From contig NZ_BARG01000068.1 of NCBI RefSeq assembly GCF_000376565.1, forward strand, positions 1 to 64,000: a stretch of 64,000 nucleotides of DNA. Direction: 5' to 3'. Position numbers and translations under genes: made by a program. Shown here in pieces: positions 1-8,301 of the stretch. Under the pieces are notes generated by a model, which was not told the origin of the DNA, searched no databases, and saw nothing but the letters and a program-made list of their open reading frames with translations. The DNA comes from Streptomyces hokutonensis (GTDB taxonomy: Bacteria; Actinomycetota; Actinomycetes; Streptomycetales; Streptomycetaceae). Numbering within the stretch: position 1 is the stretch's first letter; the number at the start of each line of letters is the position of its first letter.

Positions 1-803
1 GTACCTCTCAATTCCGCTGTGGGCACGGGGGGTTCGGGGCGGGCACGGGGGTTCGGGGCGGGCACAATCGCTTCGGGCGCGGGCGTTTCGGGGCGGGCGT
101 GGCACCGGGTCGACGCGGGCACGGGCAGGTTCGACGGGGGCACGGTCCGGTCGACGCGGGCACGGGCGGCTCGGCACGGGCACGGCCCGATCGACGCGGG
201 AACGGGCGGCTCGGCACGGGCGTTTCGGACAGGGACGGCTGTTTCAGTGCGGGCACGACCGGTTCGGCGCGGACCCATCTCTTGCAGTGCGGGTACGACC
301 AACTGGAGGCCGGCCTGTCTTTCGCGATGCGGGCGCGACTGCCTCGGCGCAGACGCGTTCCTCGCGGTGCGGGCACGACCGTCTGGGCACAAGCCCGCCT
401 CTCGCGGCGCGGGCGCGGCCACCTCGACGCAGGCCCGTCCCTCGCGGTGCAGACACAACAGTCTGGGCACAAGCCCGCCTCTCGCAGTGCAGGCACAACC
501 GCCTCGAAGCAGACCAGTCGCTCACAGTGCAGGCACGACCACCTCGACGCAGGCCCGCCTCTCGCGGCGCGGGCGCGACCACCTCGGCGCAGGCCCGCCT
601 CTCGCAGCGGAGACACAACAGTCTGGGCACGGGCCCGCCTCTCGCGGCGGAGGCGCGACCGCCTCGACGCAGGCCCGTCCCTCGCGGTGCGGGCACAACC
701 ACCTCGACACAGACCCGCCTCTCCCAGTGCAGGCACAACCACCTCGACGCAGCAGACCCATCTCTCACGGTGCAAGCACGACCACCTCGGCACAACCGCC
801 TCC
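1..803. repeat. 40-bp tandem repeat array
   Basis: Units start at 241, 281, 321 and every 40 bp up to 721; the 721 unit is 43 bp long, so the next begins at 764. A typical unit runs from CTCGCGGTGC through a GACGC element near offset 25 to GGCCCG. A more degenerate GC-rich version with the same period (GACGCGGG elements near 112, 153 and 193) reaches back to the window edge, giving about 20 copies. Because 40 is not a multiple of three, each reading frame rotates from unit to unit. Long open frames on both strands here only reflect the lack of stop codons in the unit. The array ends about 20 bp before the stop of the dehydrogenase gene. I see no gene in it. Confidence 0.9.
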
Positions 804-821
804 ACTCCGGCGCGCCCCCAC

Positions 822-1709
822 CTACTTGGGCGCAGCCACCGCACCGGCCAGTTCCCCGATGTCGGCCAGCATCCGCGCGCTGTCGGGCTCTCGCCCCGTG
901 AACAGACGGAACGCGTCGGCCGCCTGGAAGACCGCCATGCCGCCGCCGTCGAGGGTGGCGCAGCCCAACGCGCGGGCGGTGCGCAGGAGTTGGGTCTCCA
1001 GGGGGCGGTAGACAACCTCGGCGACCCACAGACCGGGGTGCAACAGGCCTGCGGGGAAGGGCAGTCCGGGGTGGGCTGCCATCCCGGTGGGGGTCGCGTG
1101 GACGATGCCGTCGGCGTCCGCGAGGAGTCCGGGCAGCAGGTCGGGGGCGGCGCCCACCGCGCGGCCGGCGCCGAAGTGGCGGTTCAGGGAGTCGGCGAGG
1201 GCCACCGCCCTCGCGGGCAGCGCGTCGACGACGGTGACCCGCTCGGCGCCCAGCGTGAGCGTGGCGTGCGCGACGGCCGCGCCCGCGCCGCCCGCGCCGA
1301 GCTGGACGACGCGTTCCATGGGCGCGTCGGGCAGTCCGCGCGCGAAGGAGGCCGCGAAGCCGGTGACGTCCGTGTTGTGGCCGATCGCACGGCCGTCCGC
1401 ACCGAAGACCACGGTGTTGACCGCACCCAGTGCCTCGGCCTGCGGGGCGAGCCCGTCGAGGTGCCCGATGACGAGCTGCTTGCACGGGTGGGTGATGTTG
1501 AGCCCGTCGAAGCCCAGGTCGCGGGCGGCGCGCAGCAGATCGCCCACCGCCTCCGGGCCGACGCCGAGCACGTCGATGTCGATGAGCCGGTACAGACAGC
1601 GCAGCCCCTGCCGGTCGGCCTCGCGTTCGTGCAGGGCCGGGCTGAGGGAGGGACCGATACCGGCACCGATCAGCCCGATGAGATACGACTCCTTGACGAC
1701 ATCGGCCAC
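822..1709 (-). CDS. Quinate/shikimate dehydrogenase (AroE/QsuD-like)
   Basis: A 295-aa NAD(P)-dependent dehydrogenase of the shikimate dehydrogenase family. The N-terminal substrate domain carries the NITHPCKQ motif with the catalytic Lys near residue 74, followed by GAVNTVVF and GHNTDVTGF. The Rossmann domain has the loop GAGGAGAAV near 140, and ATPTGMAAHPG and the terminal QAADAFRLFTG follow. The sequence resembles the corynebacterial QsuD group, which oxidises quinate and shikimate, more than biosynthetic AroE. That catabolic reading is supported by the neighbouring shikimate-type permease and TetR regulator. The GTG start at 1709 has the Shine-Dalgarno GGGAGGG at 1714-1720. It is transcribed divergently from the tetR gene across a 163-bp gap holding a palindrome. 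Confidence 0.85.
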   Translation of the reverse strand: MADVVKESYLIGLIGAGIGPSLSPALHEREADRQGLRCLYRLIDIDVLGVGPEAVGDLLRAARDLGFDGLNITHPCKQLVIGHLDGLAPQAEALGAVNTVVFGADGRAIGHNTDVTGFAASFARGLPDAPMERVVQLGAGGAGAAVAHATLTLGAERVTVVDALPARAVALADSLNRHFGAGRAVGAAPDLLPGLLADADGIVHATPTGMAAHPGLPFPAGLLHPGLWVAEVVYRPLETQLLRTARALGCATLDGGGMAVFQAADAFRLFTGREPDSARMLADIGELAGAVAAPK

Positions 1710-1737
1710 GGTGGCCCTCCCGAGCGAATCCGAATCA

Positions 1738-1761
1738 CTAATGTACGAACTAGTACGTTAG
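1738..1761. promoter_or_regulatory. Imperfect palindrome, candidate TetR operator 1
   Basis: A 24-bp inverted repeat begins CTAATGTAC and ends GTACGTTAG; 18 of 24 positions are symmetric. It lies in the divergent promoter region, 29 bp upstream of the dehydrogenase start. TetR regulators usually control the adjacent divergent gene, so this is the likely site for the TetR protein starting at 1873. Confidence 0.65.
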
Positions 1762-1872
1762 CTATACCAGCATCGCGAGCCCCCGGGAAGCCCCGGACGG
1801 GAACTCGGCGCCCCGCCGCCCGGGCCCGGCTTCTACAATCACCGGCACTGGCCCCTCGCCCGAAGGAACCCG

Positions 1873-2538
1873 ATGACCAGCGTCGAAGAACCGGCACGAC
1901 CCAACGGACGGATCCGTGACGCCGTCCGCACCAGGGCCGAGATCCTCGACGTGGCGACCCAGGAGTTCGCGCGGGCCGGCTACGACGGCGCCCGCGTCGA
2001 CGAGATCGCCGCCCGCACCCGCACCACCAAGCGGATGATCTACTACTACTTCGGCGGCAAGGAGCAGCTCTTCATGGCCGTCCTGGAACGGTCCTACGGC
2101 GTGATCCGCGAGGCCGAGCAGGGCCTGGACGTCGAGCACCTGGACCCGGTCGCGGCCATCCGGCGGCTCGCGGAGCTGACCCTGGACCACCACGAGCAGC
2201 ACCCGGACTTCATCCGCCTGGTGAGCATCGAGAACATCCACGAGGCCGAGCACATCGCCGCCTCCGAGAAGCTCGGCAAGATCGGCTCGCCCGCCGTCGA
2301 CGTGATCCGCCGCATCCTGGCGTCGGGGCAGGAATCAGGCCTGTTCACGGCCGACGTGGACGCCGTCGACCTGCACGCGATGATCAGTTCCTTCTGCTTC
2401 TTCCGGGTCGCCAACCGGCACACCTTCGGCGCCCTGTTCGGCCGCGACCTGACCGCCCCGGACCGGCGCGAGCACTACCGGACCATGCTGGGCGACATGG
2501 TGATCGCCTATCTGACGGCGGAGCGCGCGACGGACTGA
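1873..2538 (+). CDS. TetR-family transcriptional regulator
   Basis: A 221-aa TetR-type repressor. The N-terminal HTH (about residues 17-63) contains RAEILDVATQEFARAGYDG, then VDEIAARTRTTKRMIYYYFGGKEQLF, the classic TetR recognition helix and following segment. The C-terminal ligand domain is of the TetR_C class found in regulators of small aromatic or acyl ligands. The ATG start follows GAAGGA. The gene sits between the divergent dehydrogenase and a downstream MHS permease, and related palindromes occur on both sides (1738-1761 and 2602-2625). It probably represses both genes and is relieved by quinate, shikimate or a derived aromatic acid. The ligand is inferred from context only. Confidence 0.85.
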   Translation: MTSVEEPARPNGRIRDAVRTRAEILDVATQEFARAGYDGARVDEIAARTRTTKRMIYYYFGGKEQLFMAVLERSYGVIREAEQGLDVEHLDPVAAIRRLAELTLDHHEQHPDFIRLVSIENIHEAEHIAASEKLGKIGSPAVDVIRRILASGQESGLFTADVDAVDLHAMISSFCFFRVANRHTFGALFGRDLTAPDRREHYRTMLGDMVIAYLTAERATD

Positions 2539-2601
2539 GACGGTCCGACGGCACCCCTTGACACCCGGGAAACGTGGGCGCAACATCCCTACCCACCGAG
2601 A

Positions 2602-2625
2602 CTAACTACCCAGTGGGTTAATTAG
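2602..2625. promoter_or_regulatory. Imperfect palindrome, candidate TetR operator 2
   Basis: A 24-bp element with the same CTAA...TTAG ends and the same length as the one at 1738-1761. The core ACCCAGTGGGT is itself symmetric. It lies 98 bp upstream of the permease start. Shared ends and length suggest one regulator binds both sites, although the inner bases differ. Confidence 0.5.
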
Positions 2626-2723
2626 CCGCGACCCGGCGCCACCACCCCGCTCCCGTCTCTCCCCCACATCTCCCCGTCTCCGCTCACTCCGCCCCCGGCG
2701 GAGTCTCCGCGAAGGAGCAAGCC

Positions 2724-4064
2724 GTGTCCGTCCCCGCCAAAGCCGTCGGGCAGCCGAAGAAGGCGGCAGCCGCCGCCTGGATCGGCAGCGCCCTGGAGTA
2801 CTACGACTTCTTCATCTACGGCAGCGCCGCCGCGCTGATCTTCCCCAAGGTCTTCTTCGACGACTCGGACCCGGCGACCGCGACCCTGCTCTCCCTCGCC
2901 ACCTTCGGTGTCGCCTACGCGGCCCGCCCGGTCGGCGCGCTGTTCCTCGGGCACTTCGGCGACCGGGTGGGCCGCAAGCAGGTCATGATCTTCACGCTGC
3001 TGTTGATGGGCCTGTCGACGTTCCTCATCGGCTGTCTGCCCACCCGCGCCCAGGTCGGCTCCCTCGCCCCGGTCCTGCTCGTGCTGTGCCGGGTCCTCCA
3101 GGGGATCTCCGCGGCGGGCGAGCAGGCCAGCGCCAGCTCCATGACGCTGGAACACGCGCCGCCGGACCGGCGCGGCTTCTTCACCAGCTTCACCCTCAGC
3201 GGTACGCAGGGCGGCCAGCTCGTCGCCACCCTCGTGTTCCTCGCCGTCGCCCAACTCCCCGACAAGCAGCTGCTGTCCTGGGGCTGGCGAGTTCCGTTCT
3301 GGGCGAGTGTGCTGGTCGCGGTGGCCGGCTGGTTCATCCGCCGCAGGCTCCAGGAGACCCCGGCCTTCGCCGAGCAGGCGGCGACCGAGGGTGTCGTGAA
3401 ACTCCCGCTCGTGGTGCTGCTGCGCGAGCACTGGGCGGACGTCCTGCGGGTGATCGCGGGTGCCCTCATCGCCTCCGTCTCGACGATCTTCACGGTGTGG
3501 GCGCTGGCGTACGCGACCAGCGACTCGGTCGGCATGTCCCGTACGTCGATGCTGTGGGTGGGCGCGCTCGCCAACCTCGTCGCCCTCGGCGCGATCCCCC
3601 TGTGGGCCACCCTGTCCGACCGCATCGGCCGCCGCCCGGTGTACCTGATCGGCGCGATCGGCAGCGCGGTCACCATGTTCCTCTACCTCTGGGCGATCTC
3701 GACCGGCTCCTACGCCCTCACCCTGATCCTCGGCATCGTCGCCTTCGGCGTCGTCTACAGCGCCGCGAACGGCGTATGGCCCTCCTTCTACGGCGAGATG
3801 TTCGCGACGCGGGTCCGGCTGTCCGGCATGGCCGTCGGCACCCAGATCGGCTTCGCCGTGGCCGGGTTCGCGGTCACGTTCGCCGCGCAGATCGCGGGTC
3901 CGGACGGCACGGACTGGTCCTCGGTGGCCCTGTTCACCGCGGCTCTGTGCGTCCCGCCGGCCGTCGCCGCGCTGTCCGCCCGCGAGACCCACAAGGTCCC
4001 GACGGAACTGCTCGGCGCGCGCTCACCCCGGGAGACCTCCCGGCCGGAGACGGTGAGGGCCTGA
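2724..4064 (+). CDS. MHS-family permease, shikimate transporter-like
   Basis: A 446-aa, 12-segment MFS protein of the metabolite:H+ symporter branch (ShiA/KgtP/ProP type). Hallmarks are WIGSALEYYDFFIYG at the first helix, GHFGDRVGRKQVM in loop 2-3, RVLQGISAAGEQASAS in helix 4, and DRIGRRPVY in loop 8-9. The GTG start is preceded by GAAGGAG. It probably imports shikimate or quinate by proton symport and feeds the dehydrogenase at 822-1709. Within MHS the substrate cannot be fixed from sequence alone; the context is what points to shikimate. A candidate TetR operator lies upstream. Confidence 0.85.
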   Translation: MSVPAKAVGQPKKAAAAAWIGSALEYYDFFIYGSAAALIFPKVFFDDSDPATATLLSLATFGVAYAARPVGALFLGHFGDRVGRKQVMIFTLLLMGLSTFLIGCLPTRAQVGSLAPVLLVLCRVLQGISAAGEQASASSMTLEHAPPDRRGFFTSFTLSGTQGGQLVATLVFLAVAQLPDKQLLSWGWRVPFWASVLVAVAGWFIRRRLQETPAFAEQAATEGVVKLPLVVLLREHWADVLRVIAGALIASVSTIFTVWALAYATSDSVGMSRTSMLWVGALANLVALGAIPLWATLSDRIGRRPVYLIGAIGSAVTMFLYLWAISTGSYALTLILGIVAFGVVYSAANGVWPSFYGEMFATRVRLSGMAVGTQIGFAVAGFAVTFAAQIAGPDGTDWSSVALFTAALCVPPAVAALSARETHKVPTELLGARSPRETSRPETVRA

Positions 4065-4368
4065 CCGCCGCCGTTGACAGCTCACGTTGACAGCTGACGT
4101 TTCACGCAAGAACATCGGCCAGAACGAGCAGAAAAGAACAGTGCCGCCCGCGCGGCCATGCCATTGCTCCCCCGCCGGACACGTGGCTCGACCCCAACCG
4201 GGGTAGGACGGTGAGGAGGCCGGCGACCGGCCTTCGTGAACCTGCGCGCGCGGGGCGCCGACAAGGCATCGCGGCCCCGCGCCGCCCGGAGGGTCTCCGC
4301 GTGTACCGGCCGATTTCAGGGGCGGCCGGTGCACGCGGGCCCGGGGCTGACTATCGTTGCCCGATCAC
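4065..4368. other. Intergenic region without a supported gene
   Basis: It starts with a direct repeat, GTTGACAGCT, at about 4073 and 4087, either copy of which could supply a TTGACA -35 element. A small GGCCGG...CCGGCC inverted repeat lies near 4217-4231. TATCGT at 4354-4359 resembles a -10 element just upstream of the next gene. Short open frames here have no convincing ribosome-binding site or family resemblance. Confidence 0.5.
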
Positions 4369-4971
4369 ATGCGCGAAAGGTGGTCGAGGGGCGTGGCGGG
4401 GGCCGAGTGGATACGGGTGCCGGTCGGCGACGACGCCGGGCGATGGGCCACCCGGGGGCACAGCCGCAAGGTGCTGTTCGTCGTGCACAACGTGACCTCC
4501 GCGACCCGGCTCCTCGACGTACTGCCGCTCTTCCACGACGACTTCCGTGTGCAGCTGCTGGTCACCTGCACGGGATCGTCGGCATTCGCGGCCGGTGTGG
4601 CCGAGTTGCTCGCGGAAACGGGGGTGCCGGTGGTGCCCTGGGAACAGGCGACGGCAACACCGGTCGACTTGGCCGTCTCCGCGAGCTTCGGCGGTCAACT
4701 CCGGGCATTTTCAGGCGTATTGGCTGTGATGTCCCACGGTGTCGGATACACTAAGAGGCTGGGGACACCCAACACCCAACACCCAACACCCAACACCCGG
4801 CAGCAAGGTGGCGGAGGTCGAGGTTCCGGTGTTCGGGTTGTCGCCCGAGTGGTTGCTCGACGAAACCGGCCGGCCCGTCGCCGACGCGCTGGTGCTGTCC
4901 CACCCGGAGCAGCTGGAGCGGCTGCGTGCCGTCTGTCCCGAGGCCGCGCCCACGGCCGTACTGGCCGGTGA
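4369..4971 (+). CDS. 5' part of frame-split GT-B/CDP-glycerol transferase-like gene
   Basis: Residues RKVLFVVHNVTSATRLLDVLPLF, LLVTCTGSSAFAAGVAELL and VMSHGVGYTKRL form the N-terminal half of a GT-B-like protein conserved in streptomycetes, some copies of which I recall being labelled translation initiation factor 2. The real sequence ends at the heptanucleotide repeat (4765-4798). Beyond it this frame encodes only low-complexity sequence to 4971, while the missing half continues in the next frame from about 4799. Removing one 7-bp unit joins the two parts. The start is uncertain: ATG at 4369 could be leaderless behind TATCGT, while GTG at 4393 has AAAGGTGG eight bases upstream. As sequenced the product would be truncated after about 130 meaningful residues. 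Confidence 0.7.
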   Translation: MRERWSRGVAGAEWIRVPVGDDAGRWATRGHSRKVLFVVHNVTSATRLLDVLPLFHDDFRVQLLVTCTGSSAFAAGVAELLAETGVPVVPWEQATATPVDLAVSASFGGQLRAFSGVLAVMSHGVGYTKRLGTPNTQHPTPNTRQQGGGGRGSGVRVVARVVARRNRPARRRRAGAVPPGAAGAAACRLSRGRAHGRTGR

Positions 4972-6142
4972 TCCCTGCTGGGACCGCATGCTCGCGGCGC
5001 GCCCGTACCGGGAGCGCTACCGGCGGGCGCTCGGCGTCGGCCGGTCGCAGCGGCTGGTGGTCCTCAACTCCACCTGGAACCCGGAGTCCCTGTTCGGCGA
5101 CGGCCCGGCCTCCGGCGACGACGTACTCCCGTCCCTGCTCCCCCGGCTGACCTCCGAACTCCCCGTCGACGAGTACCGTCTCGCCGCCGTCCTGCACCCC
5201 AACATCTGGTACGGCCACGGCCCGGGCCAGCTCCGCGCCTGGTTGGACCGGTCCCGCCGCGCCGGACTCACCCTCGTCGACCCGCTGCACGGCTGGCGCC
5301 AGGCATTGCTCGCCGCCGACGCGGTCATCGGCGACCACGGCTCGGTGACCTACTACGCCGCCGCGCTCGGCACCCCCGTCCTCCTCGGCGCCGCACCCCT
5401 CGCGGGCCTCGCCCCCGACGCCCCCGTGCACGCCTTCGTCCGTACGGCACCCCGCCTGGACCCCGCCCTCCCGCTGCGCCCCCAACTCACCCGACTCATC
5501 GACACCCACCGCCCGTTGCCCACCCCGGCCGCCTTCACCAGCTCCGTCCCCGGCGAATCAGCCACCCGCCTCCGGCGCCTCTTCTACGACATCATCGGCA
5601 TCCCCGAACCGGACGCGCCCGCGCTGCTCGAACCGCTCCCGCTCCCGCCGTTCGAACCCGCCGCGCACACAGTCCCGTTGCGGGTGCTCACCCGGCTGCT
5701 GGGCAGTGCCGAGGTCTCCGTCGTCCGGTTCGCGGGCCCGCACCCGGCGCCCGACACCGCGGCCGAGTCCCACACAGCGGTGCACGAGGACACCCGCGAG
5801 CAGGACCAACTCTCCCTGGCCGACGTGGTGTTCCGGCACGGCGCGGCGGACGACCCGCGCTTCGGGTCCCCCGCGCTCTGGACCACGGAGGTCCTGGCCC
5901 GGCACCCGCGCTGCGCCCTCGCCGTCTACGTCACCGGCCCCGGCGCGTGCACGGCCCGCACCGCGGACGGCACCCTGCTGCTCCTGCGCACCGAACCGCC
6001 CGCCGACGCCGACCCGGTCGCCTGCGCCTCGGCCCTGCACGCCTGGCTGGCCTCCGGCAAGTCATTGCACGAGGCGATGGCGCAGGGGCTGACCGTGCAC
6101 ACGGGCGGGGCCGTACACCGGGTGCGGGTCGCCCTCGGCTAA
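4739..6142 (+). CDS. 3' part of frame-split GT-B/CDP-glycerol transferase-like gene
   Basis: This frame supplies the C-terminal domain: VFGLSPEWLLDETG, AGDPCWDRMLAARPYRERYR, the nucleotide-binding-like stretch HPNIWYGHGPGQLRAWL, then ADAVIGDHGSVTYYAAALGTPVLL. The last segment resembles the donor-binding D-x-S/G-S-v..E region of CDP-glycerol glycerophosphotransferases and UDP-GlcNAc epimerase-like GT-B enzymes. The nominal ATG at 4739 has no clear ribosome-binding site and lies upstream of the repeat. This is therefore best seen as the continuation of the 4369 gene, expressible in full only when repeat copy number restores the frame. The stop overlaps the convergent STAND gene by 4 bp. The substrate is unknown. 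Confidence 0.7.
   Translation: MSDTLRGWGHPTPNTQHPTPGSKVAEVEVPVFGLSPEWLLDETGRPVADALVLSHPEQLERLRAVCPEAAPTAVLAGDPCWDRMLAARPYRERYRRALGVGRSQRLVVLNSTWNPESLFGDGPASGDDVLPSLLPRLTSELPVDEYRLAAVLHPNIWYGHGPGQLRAWLDRSRRAGLTLVDPLHGWRQALLAADAVIGDHGSVTYYAAALGTPVLLGAAPLAGLAPDAPVHAFVRTAPRLDPALPLRPQLTRLIDTHRPLPTPAAFTSSVPGESATRLRRLFYDIIGIPEPDAPALLEPLPLPPFEPAAHTVPLRVLTRLLGSAEVSVVRFAGPHPAPDTAAESHTAVHEDTREQDQLSLADVVFRHGAADDPRFGSPALWTTEVLARHPRCALAVYVTGPGACTARTADGTLLLLRTEPPADADPVACASALHAWLASGKSLHEAMAQGLTVHTGGAVHRVRVALG
4765..4798. repeat. Heptanucleotide repeat (ACACCCA)n inside a coding region
   Basis: Four complete ACACCCA units plus ACACCC, 34 bp with exact period 7. The upstream coding frame has codons starting at positions equal to 1 mod 3 and the downstream coding frame at 2 mod 3. 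Loss of one unit, loss of all four, or gain of two units would fuse them. Exactly one copy number in three is in frame, the pattern of a phase-variable contingency repeat. Confidence 0.9.
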
Positions 6143-8232
6143 CCCTCGCAGCGCTCCCGCAGGACACGCAGATACGACAGGTGCTGTTCCGCCTTCTCGT
6201 CGCGCAGGGCGTCGGCCGCCTCGTCGATCAGGGCGCGGGCGGCCGTGAACTCGCCCTGGGTCAGGCGGGTTTCGGCCAGGTCGGTGAGGGTGCGCGCAGT
6301 GTTGTAGGCCTCGCCGCTCGCGCGGAAGAAGGCCAGCGCGCGTTCCAGGCGGGCGACGGCCTCGGCCGGGCGGCCCATCCCGCGCAGCGCCCGGCCTCTG
6401 TGCCGTTCCAACAGGGCGCGGGCGCGCGGCAGATCGGCGGCACCCTCGTCGCCGGGACCGATGCCGTCGAGGATGCCGTAGGCCTCGTCGAAGGCCGCGT
6501 ACGCCTCGTCGTACCGCCATTGACGCAGCCGGAGCAGACCGAGGAACTCGACGGCGGAGGCATGGCCGCGCACATGCCCGGCCGCCCGCTCGTCCCGCGC
6601 GGCGGCGAGCGCCTCGGGCTCAACCTCGTCCCAGCGCCTCAACTCCATCAGGCTGTGGGCGAGTTGGACATGGAGAGAGGCCGCGCCACGGGTGCCGGGG
6701 AAGTGGGCGTCCGCCGTACGTGCCCCGGTACGCAGCGCGGGCAGCAGGACGTCGTGGTGGCCGGCCTTGAGCTGGAGCGGCCACAGGGTCTGGCCCAGCA
6801 GGACGACTGTGTCCCAGTCCCCGAACTCCTCTGCGGCACGCACCGCTTGGACCAGGTTGGGGGCTTCGGCGGCGAGTGCGGCGACGCCTGCTCCCCGGTC
6901 CGCGTACGACAGCGGGGTGGGCGCGGACGGGACGCGCCAGCTCTCGGGCAGTGCCGCCTGCGCGGCGGCGAGGCCGAGGTGCACATAGTGCTGGACGGTG
7001 CGGGACACGGCGGCGGAGGACGCGGCGATCCCGTCCGTGGCGGCGGCGGTCCGTTCGGCGTGGGCGCGGACGGCGGGCCGGTAGCGGTAACGGCCGTCGT
7101 CGGTGCGCTCGACGAGCAGGGCGTCGGCCAGCTCACCGAGAAGCCGGGCGGCCTCGGGCTCGTCGGTGTCGGCCGCGCGCGCCGCCGCGGCGACGTCGAG
7201 GGCGGGCCAGTCGTAGAGGCCGGTCAGGCGGTAGAGGCGGGCCGCGTCGGGGGACAGGAGGCGGTACGAGTCCTCGATGGCGGACGTCACCGGGTCGGTG
7301 TCCGGCCCGGCGGGTGGCTGCGTCGGTGCGGTCAGCCGGGGTGCGGCGGCGCGCAGGGCGTAGGGGGAGCCGGCGCAGCGGTCCAGCACGGCGGGCAGTG
7401 TGGCGCGGGCGGCGGTGACCGTGGTCCTGCCGACGAGTTCGGTGAGGAGTCGTCTCGCGTCCCGGCGGGTCAGCGGGCCGACCGGGATGCGTAACGCGTC
7501 GAGGCCGACGAGGGGATTGCTCGCGACGACGAGGGTGACGACGTCGGCGGCCGAGGCGAGCAACGGCTGTACCTGGGCGCCGGATTGGGCGTGGTCGAGG
7601 ACCACGAGGGCTCGGCGGTCGGCCAGGGAGGCGCGGAACAGGGTCGCCCGGTCGGCGGCCGAGGGCGGGATCTCCTCGTCGGGCAGGCCGAGTTGGCGCA
7701 GCAGTGTGGTCAGGACCGGTTCGGGGCCGAGGGTGCGCAGGTCGGCATAGAGCTGCCCGTCGGGGAAGCGCGCCGTCTGCCGTGCGCCCCAGTGGTGGGC
7801 GAGGGTGCTGGTGCCGATGCCCTCGGGTCCGTGCAGGAGTGCCAGCCGTGGGCGCCCGCCGAAGGGGCGCGTGGCCTCCTTGTCCAGGAGTTTCAGGGCC
7901 TCCTGACGGTCCGTGAAGGAACGGGGCGCCGGTGGGAGGCAGTGCCGTCCCGGGCCCGTGATCCGGCCCGGGGTGCGCACGCCGCGCGCGAACCGGGTCC
8001 AGATCAGGGCGAGTTCGGGGTCCTCGTGGACGCGGTCGTGGATCATGCGGGCGACGGCGTCGAGTTCGTCGGGGGTGGCCGGTGCGGGCACCTCCCGGCC
8101 GGCCAGGCGGCGGACCAGTCCGCCGGCCGATTCCCAGGCCAGCTTGCCGGCCTCGCTCGCCATTCCGGAGCCGACGGCCCCGAACACCGCGGCGATGGCG
8201 CTCATGGACACCGGATCGATCACCTCGTGCAC
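6139..8232 (-). CDS. STAND/NB-ARC-like protein with TPR tail, degenerate P-loop
   Basis: A 697-aa protein with an N-terminal region related to effector-associated segments (FGAVGSGMASEAGKLAWESAGG), an NB-ARC-like NTPase domain (about 105-330), a winged-helix-like linker (about 330-400) and TPR-like helices to the end, including RALRGMGRPAEAVARLERALAFFR. The Walker A site reads GPEGIGTST (135-143), with Thr where the essential Lys should be. Walker B reads ALVVLDHA, with His replacing the second acidic residue. Nucleotide hydrolysis is therefore doubtful. It has no DNA-binding domain, unlike the related SARP/AfsR regulators. The GTG start at 8232 follows GGGGGA. It is convergent with the frame-split gene. 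A role as signalling scaffold or defence-type sensor is speculation. Confidence 0.75.
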   Translation of the reverse strand: MHEVIDPVSMSAIAAVFGAVGSGMASEAGKLAWESAGGLVRRLAGREVPAPATPDELDAVARMIHDRVHEDPELALIWTRFARGVRTPGRITGPGRHCLPPAPRSFTDRQEALKLLDKEATRPFGGRPRLALLHGPEGIGTSTLAHHWGARQTARFPDGQLYADLRTLGPEPVLTTLLRQLGLPDEEIPPSAADRATLFRASLADRRALVVLDHAQSGAQVQPLLASAADVVTLVVASNPLVGLDALRIPVGPLTRRDARRLLTELVGRTTVTAARATLPAVLDRCAGSPYALRAAAPRLTAPTQPPAGPDTDPVTSAIEDSYRLLSPDAARLYRLTGLYDWPALDVAAAARAADTDEPEAARLLGELADALLVERTDDGRYRYRPAVRAHAERTAAATDGIAASSAAVSRTVQHYVHLGLAAAQAALPESWRVPSAPTPLSYADRGAGVAALAAEAPNLVQAVRAAEEFGDWDTVVLLGQTLWPLQLKAGHHDVLLPALRTGARTADAHFPGTRGAASLHVQLAHSLMELRRWDEVEPEALAAARDERAAGHVRGHASAVEFLGLLRLRQWRYDEAYAAFDEAYGILDGIGPGDEGAADLPRARALLERHRGRALRGMGRPAEAVARLERALAFFRASGEAYNTARTLTDLAETRLTQGEFTAARALIDEAADALRDEKAEQHLSYLRVLRERCEG

Positions 8233-8301
8233 TCCCCCGTCGTCCGCATGCCACCGTGTTGCGGATCAACTCTAGCGTCGGGGACCGGAGGTGACGATCG
8301 G

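Noticed and set aside
8..1015. Long open frames on both strands over the 40-bp array.
   Set aside because: The period is not a multiple of three, the composition is repeat-derived, and no ribosome-binding site or family is visible; the minus-strand frame also overlaps the real dehydrogenase gene.
4739..4971. Programmed ribosomal frameshifting as the explanation for the split gene.
   Set aside because: There is no slippery heptamer of the X-XXY-YYZ type and no obvious downstream stimulatory structure; a 7-bp repeat at the junction explains the frame change better.
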